Counted from the stretch's first letter, positions 9,004 through 17,175 are shown. The stretch: 64,000 nucleotides of DNA from Parabacteroides distasonis ATCC 8503 (GCF_000012845.1 NC_009615.1:4726001-4790000); one strand, 5' to 3'. Numbers and translations are program-made. The notes: a model not told the origin generated them from the letters alone.

Positions 9004-9783
9004 ATGATCCAAACAAAAAACAAGTATTGCAAGGAAACGTTCATCTGCTTGAACTACTGGTATGACCGGATGCACGGGCTTGTCCGGGAAGACATAGAGA
9101 AAGCGAACGCAATGGTGGAACACATCGAAAAGACACGTTCCGACCGGTATCCCCGTACAGGTGACAGCCTGTTCTTTATTTCCGGATACGGTGAACGTTC
9201 CCGGCCGTTCTTCGTAGATGCCGTGTATGGAGATAACATCGTGCTCCGGAATTTCTCCCGTGTCCCGTTCGTGTCCCAGGATAAAAAGGGCATCAAATGC
9301 GATATGCATGGCGGTGAGTGCGTATTGGTAAAGGCAGGCGATGTAAGGTTTAATACATGGACTACCAGCCGTTTCAAGCATTGGGGGCATTACGGGGCAT
9401 GTGAAAACGGGGAGGTTTACTACGATGCGAAAATAGCCCTGTGGGAGTGTGACGCACCTGAACATCCGGAAAGCCGGGAATGGTTCAAAATCCATATCCG
9501 CAAAAACACCCGACCGGGCGGGGATATGTACACCGGAGAAATATCCTGCAAGGATGAGGATGGACTCAGGCAGTTTGTCGACGACCATGAAGGTTTCATA
9601 TTCGCAGAAGAGGGTTCTCCGGAAATGGTCATGCTATGTTTCAGGCATTCCGACATGAGGATTTCGCCGGAAGAATGGGAAAAGATGGACTGTCCGGTAT
9701 CCGTGCGTGAGATATACGGACAGATGCAGGAAGTAAAGATTGTAAAAGACCATAAAACACATCTGACCACATTCTACTATTAA
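9004..9783 (+). CDS. DUF4121 conjugative-element protein
   Basis: 259 residues from the ATG at 9004 (MIQTKNKYCKET). Longer readings back to 8821 run through the palindrome and are rejected; an ATG at 8977 is possible. The sequence is soluble, rich in aromatic and acidic residues ('RYPRTGDSLFFISGYGERSRPFFVDAVYG', 'CDMHGGECVLVKAGDVRF'), and has no signal peptide. It matches my recollection of DUF4121, a family confined to Bacteroidales mobile elements and of unknown function. It converges with the Toprim gene; a hairpin separates them. Confidence 0.65.
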   Translation: MIQTKNKYCKETFICLNYWYDRMHGLVREDIEKANAMVEHIEKTRSDRYPRTGDSLFFISGYGERSRPFFVDAVYGDNIVLRNFSRVPFVSQDKKGIKCDMHGGECVLVKAGDVRFNTWTTSRFKHWGHYGACENGEVYYDAKIALWECDAPEHPESREWFKIHIRKNTRPGGDMYTGEISCKDEDGLRQFVDDHEGFIFAEEGSPEMVMLCFRHSDMRISPEEWEKMDCPVSVREIYGQMQEVKIVKDHKTHLTTFYY

Positions 9784-9813
9784 CACAGTATCGCCGCATT
9801 AAAAATCAACCCG

Positions 9814-9837
9814 CTTCCTGCCACGTGCGGCAGGAAG
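9814..9837. terminator. hairpin between convergent genes
   Basis: CTTCCTGCC (9814-9822) pairs with GGCAGGAAG (9829-9837) around ACGTGC. No T-run follows on either strand, so this may be a factor-dependent or weak terminator between the DUF4121 (+) and Toprim (-) genes. Confidence 0.45.
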
Positions 9838-9854
9838 GAAACGAGGGTACACCA

Positions 9855-10742
9855 TCAGACTGTCTTTTCAATTCCTCTATTATTATGGAGCCGGTTGTTT
9901 TTCCCGCACAGATATTCATTCAGGTCCTTATATCCGGAATATTCATGCGAGAGATCGCATATACGGATTCCGTATTTCTCCTTTAATGCCTGCACCGCAT
10001 TTTTTCCGGCCGTATCATTGTCCAGACAGCAACAGATGCCATCATATCGTGAAAGGAAAGAAAAAGCTTTCTGTAAGTTACTGACAGAATTCAACACTAT
10101 ATAATCCCCCTCTTTCAAGGATGGAAAAGCCGCCCTGAAAGACAGAAAATCCATAAACCCCTCAAAAATATAGCAAATCCCGCTCTCCGGTGAGCTGATG
10201 ATACAACTGATGTCCTTGGGAGCGATACAAGCCTTGAAATACCTGTTCCGTATCTCGTACCCTCCGGAAATATTAGGGAAAGCGATGGCAAAATAATTTT
10301 TCCCGTTCCGCTTAAAATGAGCCTCCTTGCATGCTTTTCGGGCCGTTTCCGTATCAATGCACCGTTCCTCCAGATAGGCAAGCAGTATCCGGTTGGCAAG
10401 AGGCGTGATTTTCAAGTCCTGAAAGGCGGGATACGCTTTTTCAAAAGGGCAGGAGACAGTAGCCGGCTTCAAAACCGTCCTTTTATCCTCAATACACCGT
10501 AACACACGGCTTACATCCTGTGTCCGACAAATCTCCTTGGCTAATGTTATAATATCCCCTCCTTTCCCCAGACCGAAGTCATACCATAGTTCCTTATGGA
10601 GGTCTACCTTGAAAGAGGCCTCCTTTTCCGTCCTGAAGGGCGATTTGTACCATACGCTGTTCCCACGCTGTATTACCGGTTCATGTCCGAATCCGGCTAA
10701 AAAATCAACAAGCCTGATGTTCTTTGCTTCCTGTATGTTCAT
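9855..10742 (-). CDS. Toprim-domain primase-like protein of conjugative element
   Basis: 295 residues. The N-terminal 100 resemble a bacterial primase zinc-binding segment without its cysteines ('FGHEPVIQRGNSVWYKSPFRTEKEASFKVD...YDFGLGKGGDIITLAKEI'). The C-terminal half has a Toprim fold with the catalytic glutamate in 'CYIFEGFMDFLSF' and the acidic pair in 'CCCLDNDTAGKNAVQALKE'. Proteins of this size occur on Bacteroidales conjugative transposons as TraP-like primases. There is no polymerase core, so priming activity alone is uncertain. Its 5' side is 250 bp of noncoding DNA before the abiE genes. Confidence 0.75.
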   Translation of the reverse strand: MNIQEAKNIRLVDFLAGFGHEPVIQRGNSVWYKSPFRTEKEASFKVDLHKELWYDFGLGKGGDIITLAKEICRTQDVSRVLRCIEDKRTVLKPATVSCPFEKAYPAFQDLKITPLANRILLAYLEERCIDTETARKACKEAHFKRNGKNYFAIAFPNISGGYEIRNRYFKACIAPKDISCIISSPESGICYIFEGFMDFLSFRAAFPSLKEGDYIVLNSVSNLQKAFSFLSRYDGICCCLDNDTAGKNAVQALKEKYGIRICDLSHEYSGYKDLNEYLCGKNNRLHNNRGIEKTV

Positions 10743-10890
10743 GACATCTTATTTTCATGGATTTAGGCAAAGAACCGCTTTATCTCTGAAACATGAAAAG
10801 CAATGTCATCAGATGTCGTCAGAAATCATCAGATGGCACAGGGCTTCTTCTATAGATATGATTTATATGAAAAACGGATACTGATAGTAT

Positions 10891-10920
10891 TCTACGGCGT
10901 TTTTGTAAATTTACCGTAGA
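10891..10920. promoter_or_regulatory. inverted-repeat operator candidate for abiE operon
   Basis: TCTACGG (10891-10897) and CCGTAGA (10914-10920) are perfect inverted repeats with a 16-bp spacer, 29 bp upstream of the -7 element of the abiE operon. AbiEi-type antitoxins are known to repress their own promoter by binding inverted repeats. The match here is positional, not proven. Confidence 0.45.
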
Positions 10921-10948
10921 ATATTACCTGTCATTCGGAAAATAATCG

Positions 10949-10956
10949 TATTTTTG
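10949..10956 (+). promoter_or_regulatory. -7 element of abiE operon
   Basis: TATTTTTG matches TAnnTTTG, 33 bp before the ATG at 10989. The -33 region (around 10925-10930, TACCTG) is weak. Confidence 0.5.
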
Positions 10957-10988
10957 CGAATGGAAAAAGAACTTCTAAGGTGGATTAT

Positions 10989-11570
10989 ATGAATGATATA
11001 GTTAATAAAGTTGCGTCTCTCGGAGGGACTATATCCACAACGGATATATCTCACCTGTCGGAATATAAACAGGTGTTGCGGGCTAAAGAACGTGGCGATT
11101 TGATAAGATTGCGTCATGGAGTATATGCCGCTCCCGAGGCATTGCTAAACACGATGATAGACGTGGAGAGGATAATACCGAATGGTGTTGTATGCCTATA
11201 CAATGCCTGGACATATCATCAACTGTCTACGACAGTCCCGCCTGCTTTTTGCATAGCCATTGCCAATAAAAGGAAAGTAGTACTTCCACACGCCCTGCCT
11301 ATAGAACTTTATTATTGGAAAAAAGAGAACTTGGAGTTTGGGATTATGGATGCGGATATATCGGGATATAAAGTTCATATTACTGATATGGAACGAAGTG
11401 TTTGTGACGCGGTGAAGTACCGGAACAAGATTGGTCTGGACGTTTGCGCGGAAGTAATACGTACTTATCTGAAAAAGCCGAACCGTAATCTCGCCCGTTT
11501 GCAGGATTACGCCAAGCGCCTAAGAGTGTTTAACACGTTGAAAAATTACCTCGAAATCGCAATAGAATAA
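10989..11570 (+). CDS. abiEi: type IV TA antitoxin, AbiEi family
   Basis: 193 residues from the ATG at 10989, 8 bp after an AAGG; a GTG at 10980 is the alternative. The N-terminal winged helix ('VASLGGTISTTDISHLSEYKQVLRAKERGDLIRLRHGVYA') and C-terminal AbiEi antitoxin domain ('YNAWTYHQLSTTVPPAF', 'GYKVHITDMERSVCDAVKYRNKIG') fit the family. AbiEi represses the operon and counters the partner nucleotidyltransferase. The toxin gene starts 4 bp after the stop. It sits beside the att scar, as cargo or maintenance genes of mobile elements often do. Confidence 0.88.
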   Translation: MNDIVNKVASLGGTISTTDISHLSEYKQVLRAKERGDLIRLRHGVYAAPEALLNTMIDVERIIPNGVVCLYNAWTYHQLSTTVPPAFCIAIANKRKVVLPHALPIELYYWKKENLEFGIMDADISGYKVHITDMERSVCDAVKYRNKIGLDVCAEVIRTYLKKPNRNLARLQDYAKRLRVFNTLKNYLEIAIE

Positions 11571-11574
11571 GATA

Positions 11575-12450
11575 ATGGGAAAGAAAAACTATGGCAAGTC
11601 TGTAAAGACACGCTTGCTCAACCTCATGAATGAGACAGGCTATAAATACATGTATCTTCTGGCAAGGTACTTCAACGAGAGACTGCTTTACAGGGTTTCT
11701 GTAAGCCAGTACAAGGACAATTTCTTGTTGAAAGGCGGCTCTTTGCTTTATGCCATGAACGGACTTGAGGCTCGTCCTACGGTTGATGTGGATTTTATGG
11801 CGGACAGGATCAGTCGTGACAGGGATTTCCTGGCTCGTGTCTTCCAAGAAATCCTGGGTATCGTATGCGATGAAGATGGGGTATCATTTGACGCGGGAAG
11901 TATCAAAATAGAACCGATCACGGTCGAAAAGAAATATCCTGGTACAAGATTCTATTTTACCGCCCATATGGATACCATAGCTTATAATATGTCTGTAGAT
12001 ATTGGCTTTGGCGATGTCGTCATTCCACATCCAACAACAATAGACTTTCCTCTGCTTTTACCGGATATCCCTTCTGTGAATATACAGGCATATTCTTTAG
12101 AAACCGTTATTGCCGAGAAGTTCCATACGATGATAGACCGTGATGTTCTCAACAGTCGCATGAAAGATTTCTTTGACTGTTATCAGCTCCTGACGAAGAG
12201 AAATTTGAATGACGACGCTTTGTATGACGCCATCGAAGCGACGTTCGACAATCGAGGACTTGCATACAACCCCGATTTGCAACTGTTTACGGATAGTTTT
12301 GCTACAGACAGGGCACGCATAAGCCGTTGGAAGGCTTTTCTTAGAAAAATTCAATGGAAAGAGGCGCTTGATTTCGATACTGTGATGAAGGCAATAAGAG
12401 ACAGGCTACAGCCTATGGCTGAAAAATATTGGATAAAACTCTCAAAATAG
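11575..12450 (+). CDS. abiEii: type IV TA toxin, AbiEii/AbiGii nucleotidyltransferase
   Basis: 291 residues. The polymerase-beta-like motif I is 'LKGGSLLYAMNGLEARPTVDVDF': the G-G-S and the D-x-D pair needed for metal and NTP binding are intact. Further family landmarks are 'DIGFGDVV', 'IQAYSLETVIAEKFHTMIDR' (the conserved E-x-x-x-A-E-K) and 'SRMKDFFDCYQLL'. Related toxins transfer nucleotides to targets such as tRNA and give phage abortive infection. It forms a two-gene operon with abiEi. Confidence 0.9.
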   Translation: MGKKNYGKSVKTRLLNLMNETGYKYMYLLARYFNERLLYRVSVSQYKDNFLLKGGSLLYAMNGLEARPTVDVDFMADRISRDRDFLARVFQEILGIVCDEDGVSFDAGSIKIEPITVEKKYPGTRFYFTAHMDTIAYNMSVDIGFGDVVIPHPTTIDFPLLLPDIPSVNIQAYSLETVIAEKFHTMIDRDVLNSRMKDFFDCYQLLTKRNLNDDALYDAIEATFDNRGLAYNPDLQLFTDSFATDRARISRWKAFLRKIQWKEALDFDTVMKAIRDRLQPMAEKYWIKLSK

Positions 12451-12710
12451 AATTGAGTAAGATTTAGACAGGCTCTTAGCCATCTTTTAGGAACATTATC
12501 AGGTTTGAGCAAAAAATATTTCATAAAAATCCTATTGACATTTGCGGAAATCGAACTTTTTATCTACCTTTACATTGTCAAAGAGATGACGATTGCAAAG
12601 ACAATTACGAAAAGCGATGAATTTAGTGTGATGCTAATTCAATGGCTTTCATAAAAGATAAAGTAATAAGTGTACAGTCACTCAAGGAGTTAGAATAAAC
12701 CGAAGCAAAA
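12451..12710 (+). other. element-end spacer with unassigned small reading frame
   Basis: 260 bp between abiEii and the att scar. A TTGACA (12534-12539) and TACCTTTA (about 12565-12572) could form a promoter. A 22-codon frame follows at 12586-12654 (MTIAKTITKSDEFSVMLIQW then LS), which I do not recognise; it may be the scrap of a gene cut off at the element end. No integrase is visible here. Confidence 0.3.
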
Positions 12711-12734
12711 GGTTCGATTCCTGGTGGCACCACT
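12711..12734 (+). other. att scar: duplicated 3' end of tRNA-Phe
   Basis: 24 bp starting GGTTCGATTCCTGG and ending GGCACCACT are identical to the T-loop/acceptor end (plus two flanking bases) of the tRNA-Phe at 49723-49795. No tRNA body lies upstream: the preceding bases lack anticodon and D arms. This is what remains at the far end when an element integrates into the 3' end of a tRNA gene. From its orientation the element lies to the left and the intact tRNA beyond the window's left edge. Confidence 0.7.
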
Positions 12735-12742
12735 GAAAATCA

Positions 12743-12778
12743 AAGGGTTACTCATATGAGTAACCCTTCTTTATTTTT
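12743..12778. terminator. perfect palindromic terminator
   Basis: AAGGGTTACTCAT (12743-12755) followed directly by its complement ATGAGTAACCCTT (12756-12768), then a T-rich run. It would originally have terminated the tRNA on the plus strand, and it also lies at the 3' end of the minus-strand EamA gene. Confidence 0.8.
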
Positions 12779-13649
12779 ACCTCTCTGCGATATAAACTCC
12801 ACTAATAATGGCTAAAGCGCCAATACCAGAAGCTATCGTAATAGTTTCTGATAGAAAAATCGCAGAAGTTATCAAGGTGACCAGAGGGACAATGTAAATA
12901 TAATTGGCTGTTTTTGATGCTCCGAGGGCTCTGACTGCCGTATTCCACATGATATAACAAAGCATTGAGGCGATGACACCCAGAAATAATATATTTAAAT
13001 ATACGACTGGCAGTTTCAATAACTCTAGTTTGATATTTAAAGGGTAGATCGCAAAATAGAAGAAAAGAGAAAGTATCCCATAAAAAAATACTTTTCGTGT
13101 AATAAACAAGGTGGGATAAGAACGACTCAAACGCTTTAGGATAAGGCAGTAAAAAGCCCACATCGTAGCGGCAACTAAAGTGAGAAAATCACCAAGTGGA
13201 TTTACTTTTAAAAGAACACTGCCGTTGAAAACAACTAATCCGACTCCAAATAAGGCAACTAAAGATCCATATAACAGTCCTTTCCTAAGAGATTCTTTAT
13301 AAAATAGGTGAGACAATACCGTTGTAATGATCGGTGCTGTACAGATCAATAATGAAACGTTGGAAGCCAATGTGATGCCCAGTGCCGTATTCTCCGCTAT
13401 GAAGTATAGGGAACCACCACATAATCCAGACAAGAACAATAAGAATTCATCTTTTACGCAATTAGCCCACAACCGTCGATGCGCTATAGTCAAAATACAA
13501 AAATACGCAAGCACGAAACGGTATAACAATATCTCAACCGGTGATAATCCTGTATTAATCAGTATTTTTGTGGAGACAAACGTTGTTCCCCATATAATGA
13601 CTGTCAATATGGCGATACTATGATACAGAAGATCTTTACTTTTAAACAT
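12777..13649 (-). CDS. EamA/DMT-family transporter
   Basis: 290 residues, ten predicted transmembrane helices in two EamA repeats. The repeat 1 start is 'IAILTVIIWGTTFVSTKILI'; the repeat 2 start is 'GDFLTLVAATMWAFYCLIL'. The usual end-of-repeat 'LGVIASMLCYIMWNTAVRAL' and 'YIYIVPLVTLITSAIFLSE' are present. DMT transporters export amino acids or other metabolites across the inner membrane; the substrate is not readable. The gene is divergent from an Lrp/AsnC regulator 162 bp away, the usual arrangement for an amino-acid exporter under Lrp-type control. Confidence 0.9.
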   Translation of the reverse strand: MFKSKDLLYHSIAILTVIIWGTTFVSTKILINTGLSPVEILLYRFVLAYFCILTIAHRRLWANCVKDEFLLFLSGLCGGSLYFIAENTALGITLASNVSLLICTAPIITTVLSHLFYKESLRKGLLYGSLVALFGVGLVVFNGSVLLKVNPLGDFLTLVAATMWAFYCLILKRLSRSYPTLFITRKVFFYGILSLFFYFAIYPLNIKLELLKLPVVYLNILFLGVIASMLCYIMWNTAVRALGASKTANYIYIVPLVTLITSAIFLSETITIASGIGALAIISGVYIAER

Positions 13650-13680
13650 AATTGTGTTAGAATTAGATTTTTATTTGCTG

Positions 13681-13688
13681 CAAAGTTA
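13681..13688 (-). promoter_or_regulatory. -7 element of EamA gene
   Basis: The minus strand reads TAACTTTG (consensus TAnnTTTG), 31 bp upstream of the EamA start codon. A -33 element is not clear. Confidence 0.5.
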
Positions 13689-13739
13689 TTTAAAGAAGAT
13701 TGTTTTCCTATACGTCAAGCTTAAATACGATAATTTTCC

Positions 13740-13747
13740 TATTTTTG
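13740..13747 (+). promoter_or_regulatory. -7 element of lrp-like gene
   Basis: TATTTTTG, 64 bp before the Lrp start codon, in the divergent intergenic region shared with EamA. Confidence 0.45.
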
Positions 13748-13811
13748 TCCTGTTTTGCATTCTATAATTCTAATTCGGGGATATTAAATCAAATAAAACA
13801 GGAAAAAAACT

Positions 13812-14285
13812 ATGGCACTACTTGATGAGACAGATATTGAAATTCTTCATTCTTTGCAAAAGGACGCGAAGATCAATGCAAAAGAGCTTTCTGAGAAACT
13901 TCATATCTCCAAGACTCCTATTTACGAACGAATCAAACGTTTAGAAAACGAAGGATATATAAAAGGATATGTGGCATTGGTTGACAATAAAAAAATAGGA
14001 TTACCCTTGATCATTTTCTGTAATGTATCTTTAGCTGTACACGATGATGAGCATATCGAACGCTTCAAAGAAGAAATACGGAATATCGATGAAATAATGG
14101 AATGTTACTCGACGGGAGGTATTTATGATTTCTTTGTCAAAGTGGTTCTTAAGGATTTAGATGCCTATAATCAATTTGTGTTCGAGAAATTAACCAAGGT
14201 TCATGGCATCGTGAAGATGCAAAGCTCTTTTGTGCTTAATGAAATCAAGCATACTACAGTTTTGAATATACCCAAAAATAGTTGA
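13812..14285 (+). CDS. Lrp/AsnC family transcriptional regulator
   Basis: 157 residues of canonical length. The N-terminal HTH ('LDETDIEILHSLQKDAKINAKELSEKLHISKTPIYERIKRLENEGYI') is followed by the RAM/AsnC ligand domain ('EIMECYSTGGIYDFFVKVVLKDLDAYNQFV'), in which the conserved G-x-x-D-x-x-x-x-V is intact. Lrp proteins bind DNA as octamers and respond to amino acids. Its divergent position suggests it controls the EamA exporter and itself. Confidence 0.92.
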   Translation: MALLDETDIEILHSLQKDAKINAKELSEKLHISKTPIYERIKRLENEGYIKGYVALVDNKKIGLPLIIFCNVSLAVHDDEHIERFKEEIRNIDEIMECYSTGGIYDFFVKVVLKDLDAYNQFVFEKLTKVHGIVKMQSSFVLNEIKHTTVLNIPKNS

Positions 14286-14353
14286 TTGAAGCTTAATGTC
14301 GCAGTATTATATGAAATGTCTCTTTTTTACTATAGAATTGATTAGGGGTTATT

Positions 14354-14361
14354 TACCTTTG
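14354..14361 (+). promoter_or_regulatory. -7 element of AraC-family gene
   Basis: TACCTTTG, a full match to the -7 consensus, 24 bp before the start codon at 14386. Confidence 0.55.
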
Positions 14362-14385
14362 CCCCGATAAATTAAATTCTATAAG

Positions 14386-15192
14386 ATGCAGTCATTTAAA
14401 ATAATAAAGCCTATTCATATATTAACTCCTTATGTGAGATATTATTGGATACTGGAAGATGGCGCGGATGTTTCTGTATCTGAACGGACTTTACCAACGG
14501 GCTGCATACAATTAGTATTTCATAGAGGTAAAAGGCTTTTATTAGTAGGAAAAAAAGAATCGCAGCCTCAAGCGTTCATCTGTGGGCAATGCCTCAACTT
14601 TTCAGATGTGATGTCAGCCGGAAAGATTGAAATGATCACGGTTGTTTTTCAGCCGTACGCGGCAAGAGCCATCCTTCAACTTCCCCTTAAGTTCTTTTAT
14701 GGAGAACTTATAGCGGTGGATGCTATAGCAGATTTGGAATTATCAATATTATCCAGAAAAGTGATAGAGGCTGATGACCATGAAACTTGCATCCGCTTGA
14801 TCGAGCAGTTTTTGATTCACCGTCTTTATAGGTTTGAAGGCTATGAATATAACTTAAAGCGAATATCCGCAGTCCTCCATCAAATAAATGAACAAGCGAA
14901 AACTAATATTTCTGAGTTATCTGAAACCGCATGCCTAAGCTCTAAACAGTTCAACCGCATTTTCTTAGATTATGTAGGAGCTACGCCCAAAGAGTTTCTT
15001 CGTATCGTTAGGATGCAACGAGCTTTATTTAAGGTACAACAGAATCCATCCATTTCATTCGCTCAATTAGCTTATGAATGTGGGTTTTCAGATCAGTCAC
15101 ATATGATAAAAGAGTTTAAGCTGTTTTCCGGCTATACACCCACGGAGTATCTTTCCTTATGCGCTCCTTATTCTGATTATTTCTCGGAATGA
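14386..15192 (+). CDS. AraC-family transcriptional regulator (DUF6597-type sensor)
   Basis: 268 residues. The N-terminal half ('IHILTPYVRYYWILEDGADVSVSERTLPTGCIQLVFHRG', 'FICGQCLNFSDVMSAGKIEMITVVFQP') matches the sensor domain found in many Bacteroidota AraC proteins. The C-terminal 100 residues are a two-HTH AraC domain ('NISELSETACLSSKQFNRIFLDYVGATPKEFLRIVRMQRAL', 'AQLAYECGFSDQSHMIKEFKLFSGYTPTEYL'). The VOC and methyltransferase genes that follow may be its targets, as their promoter starts right behind it. No effector is identified. Confidence 0.9.
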   Translation: MQSFKIIKPIHILTPYVRYYWILEDGADVSVSERTLPTGCIQLVFHRGKRLLLVGKKESQPQAFICGQCLNFSDVMSAGKIEMITVVFQPYAARAILQLPLKFFYGELIAVDAIADLELSILSRKVIEADDHETCIRLIEQFLIHRLYRFEGYEYNLKRISAVLHQINEQAKTNISELSETACLSSKQFNRIFLDYVGATPKEFLRIVRMQRALFKVQQNPSISFAQLAYECGFSDQSHMIKEFKLFSGYTPTEYLSLCAPYSDYFSE

Positions 15193-15235
15193 TCAAGATG
15201 TCCTTTTTCTTCTATCCTATAGATACGATACGCTC

Positions 15236-15243
15236 TACTTTTG
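15236..15243 (+). promoter_or_regulatory. -7 element of VOC/methyltransferase operon
   Basis: TACTTTTG (TAnnTTTG), 47 bp before the VOC start codon. Confidence 0.5.
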
Positions 15244-15290
15244 TGATGTCTTCGCGAGGACATTAACAGTAACTATAAAAAGAAAACAAA

Positions 15291-15653
15291 ATGAACAATT
15301 TAATTGCTTTTTTCGAGATTCCAACTGTAGACTTTTATCGAGCGATCAATTTCTATGAAACTATTTTGGGGTTAAAACTATCGGTTTTCGAGTGTGAGAC
15401 AGAGAAGATGGCTTGTTTTATCGAGCAAGGAGAAGTGGTTGGGGCTTTGTTCTACGCTCCTAGTTATCAACCTTCGCCGGATGGTATCTTAATCCATTTT
15501 AATAGCCAAGATATCGAGGACACTTTATCTAAAGTATTGGATAAAGGGGGTAAAATTATTATACCCAAGACAAAGATTGAAGCGGAAAATAAAGGATACT
15601 TCGCCGTTTTAGAAGATAGCGAAGGAAATCATGTCGGTATCTACGAAAAATAA
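15291..15653 (+). CDS. VOC-family (glyoxalase/bleomycin-resistance-like) protein
   Basis: 120 residues, a single VOC module: 'IAFFEIPTVDFYRAINFYETILGLKLSVFE' at the start and 'YFAVLEDSEGNHVGIYEK' at the end, giving the two beta-alpha-beta-beta-beta units. The E-G-N-x-x-G-I-Y ending is the usual metal-glutamate strand. Family members include lactoylglutathione lyase-like enzymes and antibiotic-binding proteins; the substrate is unknown. It is 35 bp upstream of a methyltransferase and is likely co-transcribed with it. Confidence 0.88.
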   Translation: MNNLIAFFEIPTVDFYRAINFYETILGLKLSVFECETEKMACFIEQGEVVGALFYAPSYQPSPDGILIHFNSQDIEDTLSKVLDKGGKIIIPKTKIEAENKGYFAVLEDSEGNHVGIYEK

Positions 15654-15688
15654 GTATCTTCGGCCAAGATATCCCTACAATATATAAT

Positions 15689-16423
15689 ATGAAAGAAAAT
15701 AAGTATGATGATGAACGCTTTTTCGGTCAATACAGTCAGATGTCTCGCTCTGTACAAGGGCTGAGAGGAGCAGGAGAATGGCATGAGCTAAAGAAGATGT
15801 TGCCTGATTTTAACGGAAAGCGTGTATTGGATTTAGGGTGTGGTTTTGGCTGGCATTGTCGATATGCCATAGAGCGAGGGGCGACCTTCGCTTTAGGCAT
15901 TGACCTTTCCGGGAAGATGTTAGACAAGGCACGGGAGATAAATTCCTCCCCGTTGATCGAATATAAAAGAATAGCAATCGAGGATTTTGATTTTGCTCCA
16001 AATTCTTTTGACATCGTGATCAGCTCCTTGACATTCCATTATCTCGAGTCGTTCGATACGGTTTGTACAGAGGTATATAAATGTTTAACGCAAGAGGGTG
16101 TCTTTGTCTTCTCTGTGGAACATCCCGTTTTTACTGCTTATGGCAATCAAGATTGGATTTACGATTCGGAAGGGAAACCTGCGCATTGGCCGGTGGATCA
16201 TTATTTTCAAGAGGGAATCCGGCATGCTCATTTTTTGGGAGAGGATGTAACCAAATATCATAAGACACTTACGACTTACGTGAACGGATTGATCAAGGCG
16301 GGTTTCTGTATCACCCATCTGGTGGAGCCTCAACCGGACGAATCGATGCTGGATACGGTTCCCGGGATGCGAGACGAACTTCGCCGTCCGATGATGTTGC
16401 TTATCGCCGCTCGAAAGAATTAA
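15689..16423 (+). CDS. class I SAM-dependent methyltransferase
   Basis: 244 residues. Motif I '[20 protein letters not shown]' (about 48-67), motif II acidic '[12 protein letters not shown]', motif post-I '[19 protein letters not shown]' and motif III '[18 protein letters not shown]' are those of Methyltransf_11/25 enzymes. The substrate is not predictable. The gene ends just before the queC promoter (-7 at 16433). Confidence 0.9.
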   Translation: MKENKYDDERFFGQYSQMSRSVQGLRGAGEWHELKKMLPDFNGKRVLDLGCGFGWHCRYAIERGATFALGIDLSGKMLDKAREINSSPLIEYKRIAIEDFDFAPNSFDIVISSLTFHYLESFDTVCTEVYKCLTQEGVFVFSVEHPVFTAYGNQDWIYDSEGKPAHWPVDHYFQEGIRHAHFLGEDVTKYHKTLTTYVNGLIKAGFCITHLVEPQPDESMLDTVPGMRDELRRPMMLLIAARKN

Positions 16424-16432
16424 AAAAAAGCG

Positions 16433-16440
16433 TATCTTTG
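16433..16440 (+). promoter_or_regulatory. -7 element of queC-queF operon
   Basis: TATCTTTG, a full -7 match. It would start transcription near 16448, leaving about 50 nt of leader that contains the riboswitch. It excludes upstream alternative starts for queC. Confidence 0.6.
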
Positions 16441-16460
16441 TGGCTGAAAAGATGTCTTTT

Positions 16461-16494
16461 CCGTGTGCTTGCTAAACCACGTATTAAAAACAAG
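16461..16494 (+). promoter_or_regulatory. preQ1-I-like riboswitch
   Basis: The leader RNA fits the preQ1 class I fold. P1 is CGTG (16462-16465) with CACG (16478-16481). The 12-nt loop TGCTTGCTAAAC lines up base for base with the well-known Bacillus queC loop TTCTAGCTACAC, including the invariant C after the pseudoknot strand. An A-rich tail (TATTAAAAA) is followed by CAAG (16491-16494), which pairs with loop CTTG (16468-16471) as pseudoknot P2. It lies 7 nt before the queC start, so ligand binding would hide the initiation region. P1 is short (4 bp), the main weakness. Confidence 0.75.
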
Positions 16495-16500
16495 AAAGAT

Positions 16501-17175
16501 ATGAAACAACAAGATGCCGCTTTGGTATGCTTCTCGGGTGGACAAGATTCCACGACTTGCCTTTTCTGGGCGAAGAAGCATTTTTCACGTGTAGAGGCCG
16601 TATGCTTCACATACGGACAGAAACATTCCTTGGAAATAGAGGTCGCTCGAAAGATCGCTGCGGATGCGGACGTACCTTTTCAGTTATTGGACGTATCGCT
16701 TATCAGCCAGTTAGATCCCAATTGCTCGCTTACGAATGCGAGCATAGAGATGGATCAAGAGAAGCCGGAGGATAGCTATCCGAATACGTTTGTGCCCGGC
16801 CGTAATATGGTATTCCTTACTTTCGCCGCTATCTTAGCCCGTGGTAAGGGGATTTATCATTTGGTAACGGGTGTCTCCGAGGCTGATTATAGTGGTTATC
16901 CGGATTGCCGGGATACGTTCGTGCGTTCTCTTAACGTAACATTAAATCTGGCGATGGATGAGCAATTCGTAATTCATACCCCGCTTATGGACCGGGATAA
17001 GAGCGAAGTCTGGGAATTGTCGGACGAACTGGGCGTCTTTGATCTAGTACGTACGCAGACGCTGACTTGCTATAACGGTGTTATGGCTGAGGGATGTGGG
17101 CATTGTCCGGCTTGCAAACTTCGTAAGGACGGATTGGAGAAATATCTGAAAAGGAAAGAAGAGAATCAAAAGTAA
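16501..17175 (+). CDS. queC: 7-cyano-7-deazaguanine synthase QueC
   Basis: 224 residues from the ATG at 16501; an upstream TTG frame start at 16438 overlaps the promoter and is rejected. ATP-pyrophosphatase P-loop SGGQDS at 12-17, '[19 protein letters not shown]' in the middle, and a C-terminal zinc site from four cysteines in '[20 protein letters not shown]'. QueC converts 7-carboxy-7-deazaguanine to preQ0 with ATP and ammonia, in queuosine synthesis. The stop is adjacent to the queF start. Confidence 0.97.
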   Translation: MKQQDAALVCFSGGQDSTTCLFWAKKHFSRVEAVCFTYGQKHSLEIEVARKIAADADVPFQLLDVSLISQLDPNCSLTNASIEMDQEKPEDSYPNTFVPGRNMVFLTFAAILARGKGIYHLVTGVSEADYSGYPDCRDTFVRSLNVTLNLAMDEQFVIHTPLMDRDKSEVWELSDELGVFDLVRTQTLTCYNGVMAEGCGHCPACKLRKDGLEKYLKRKEENQK

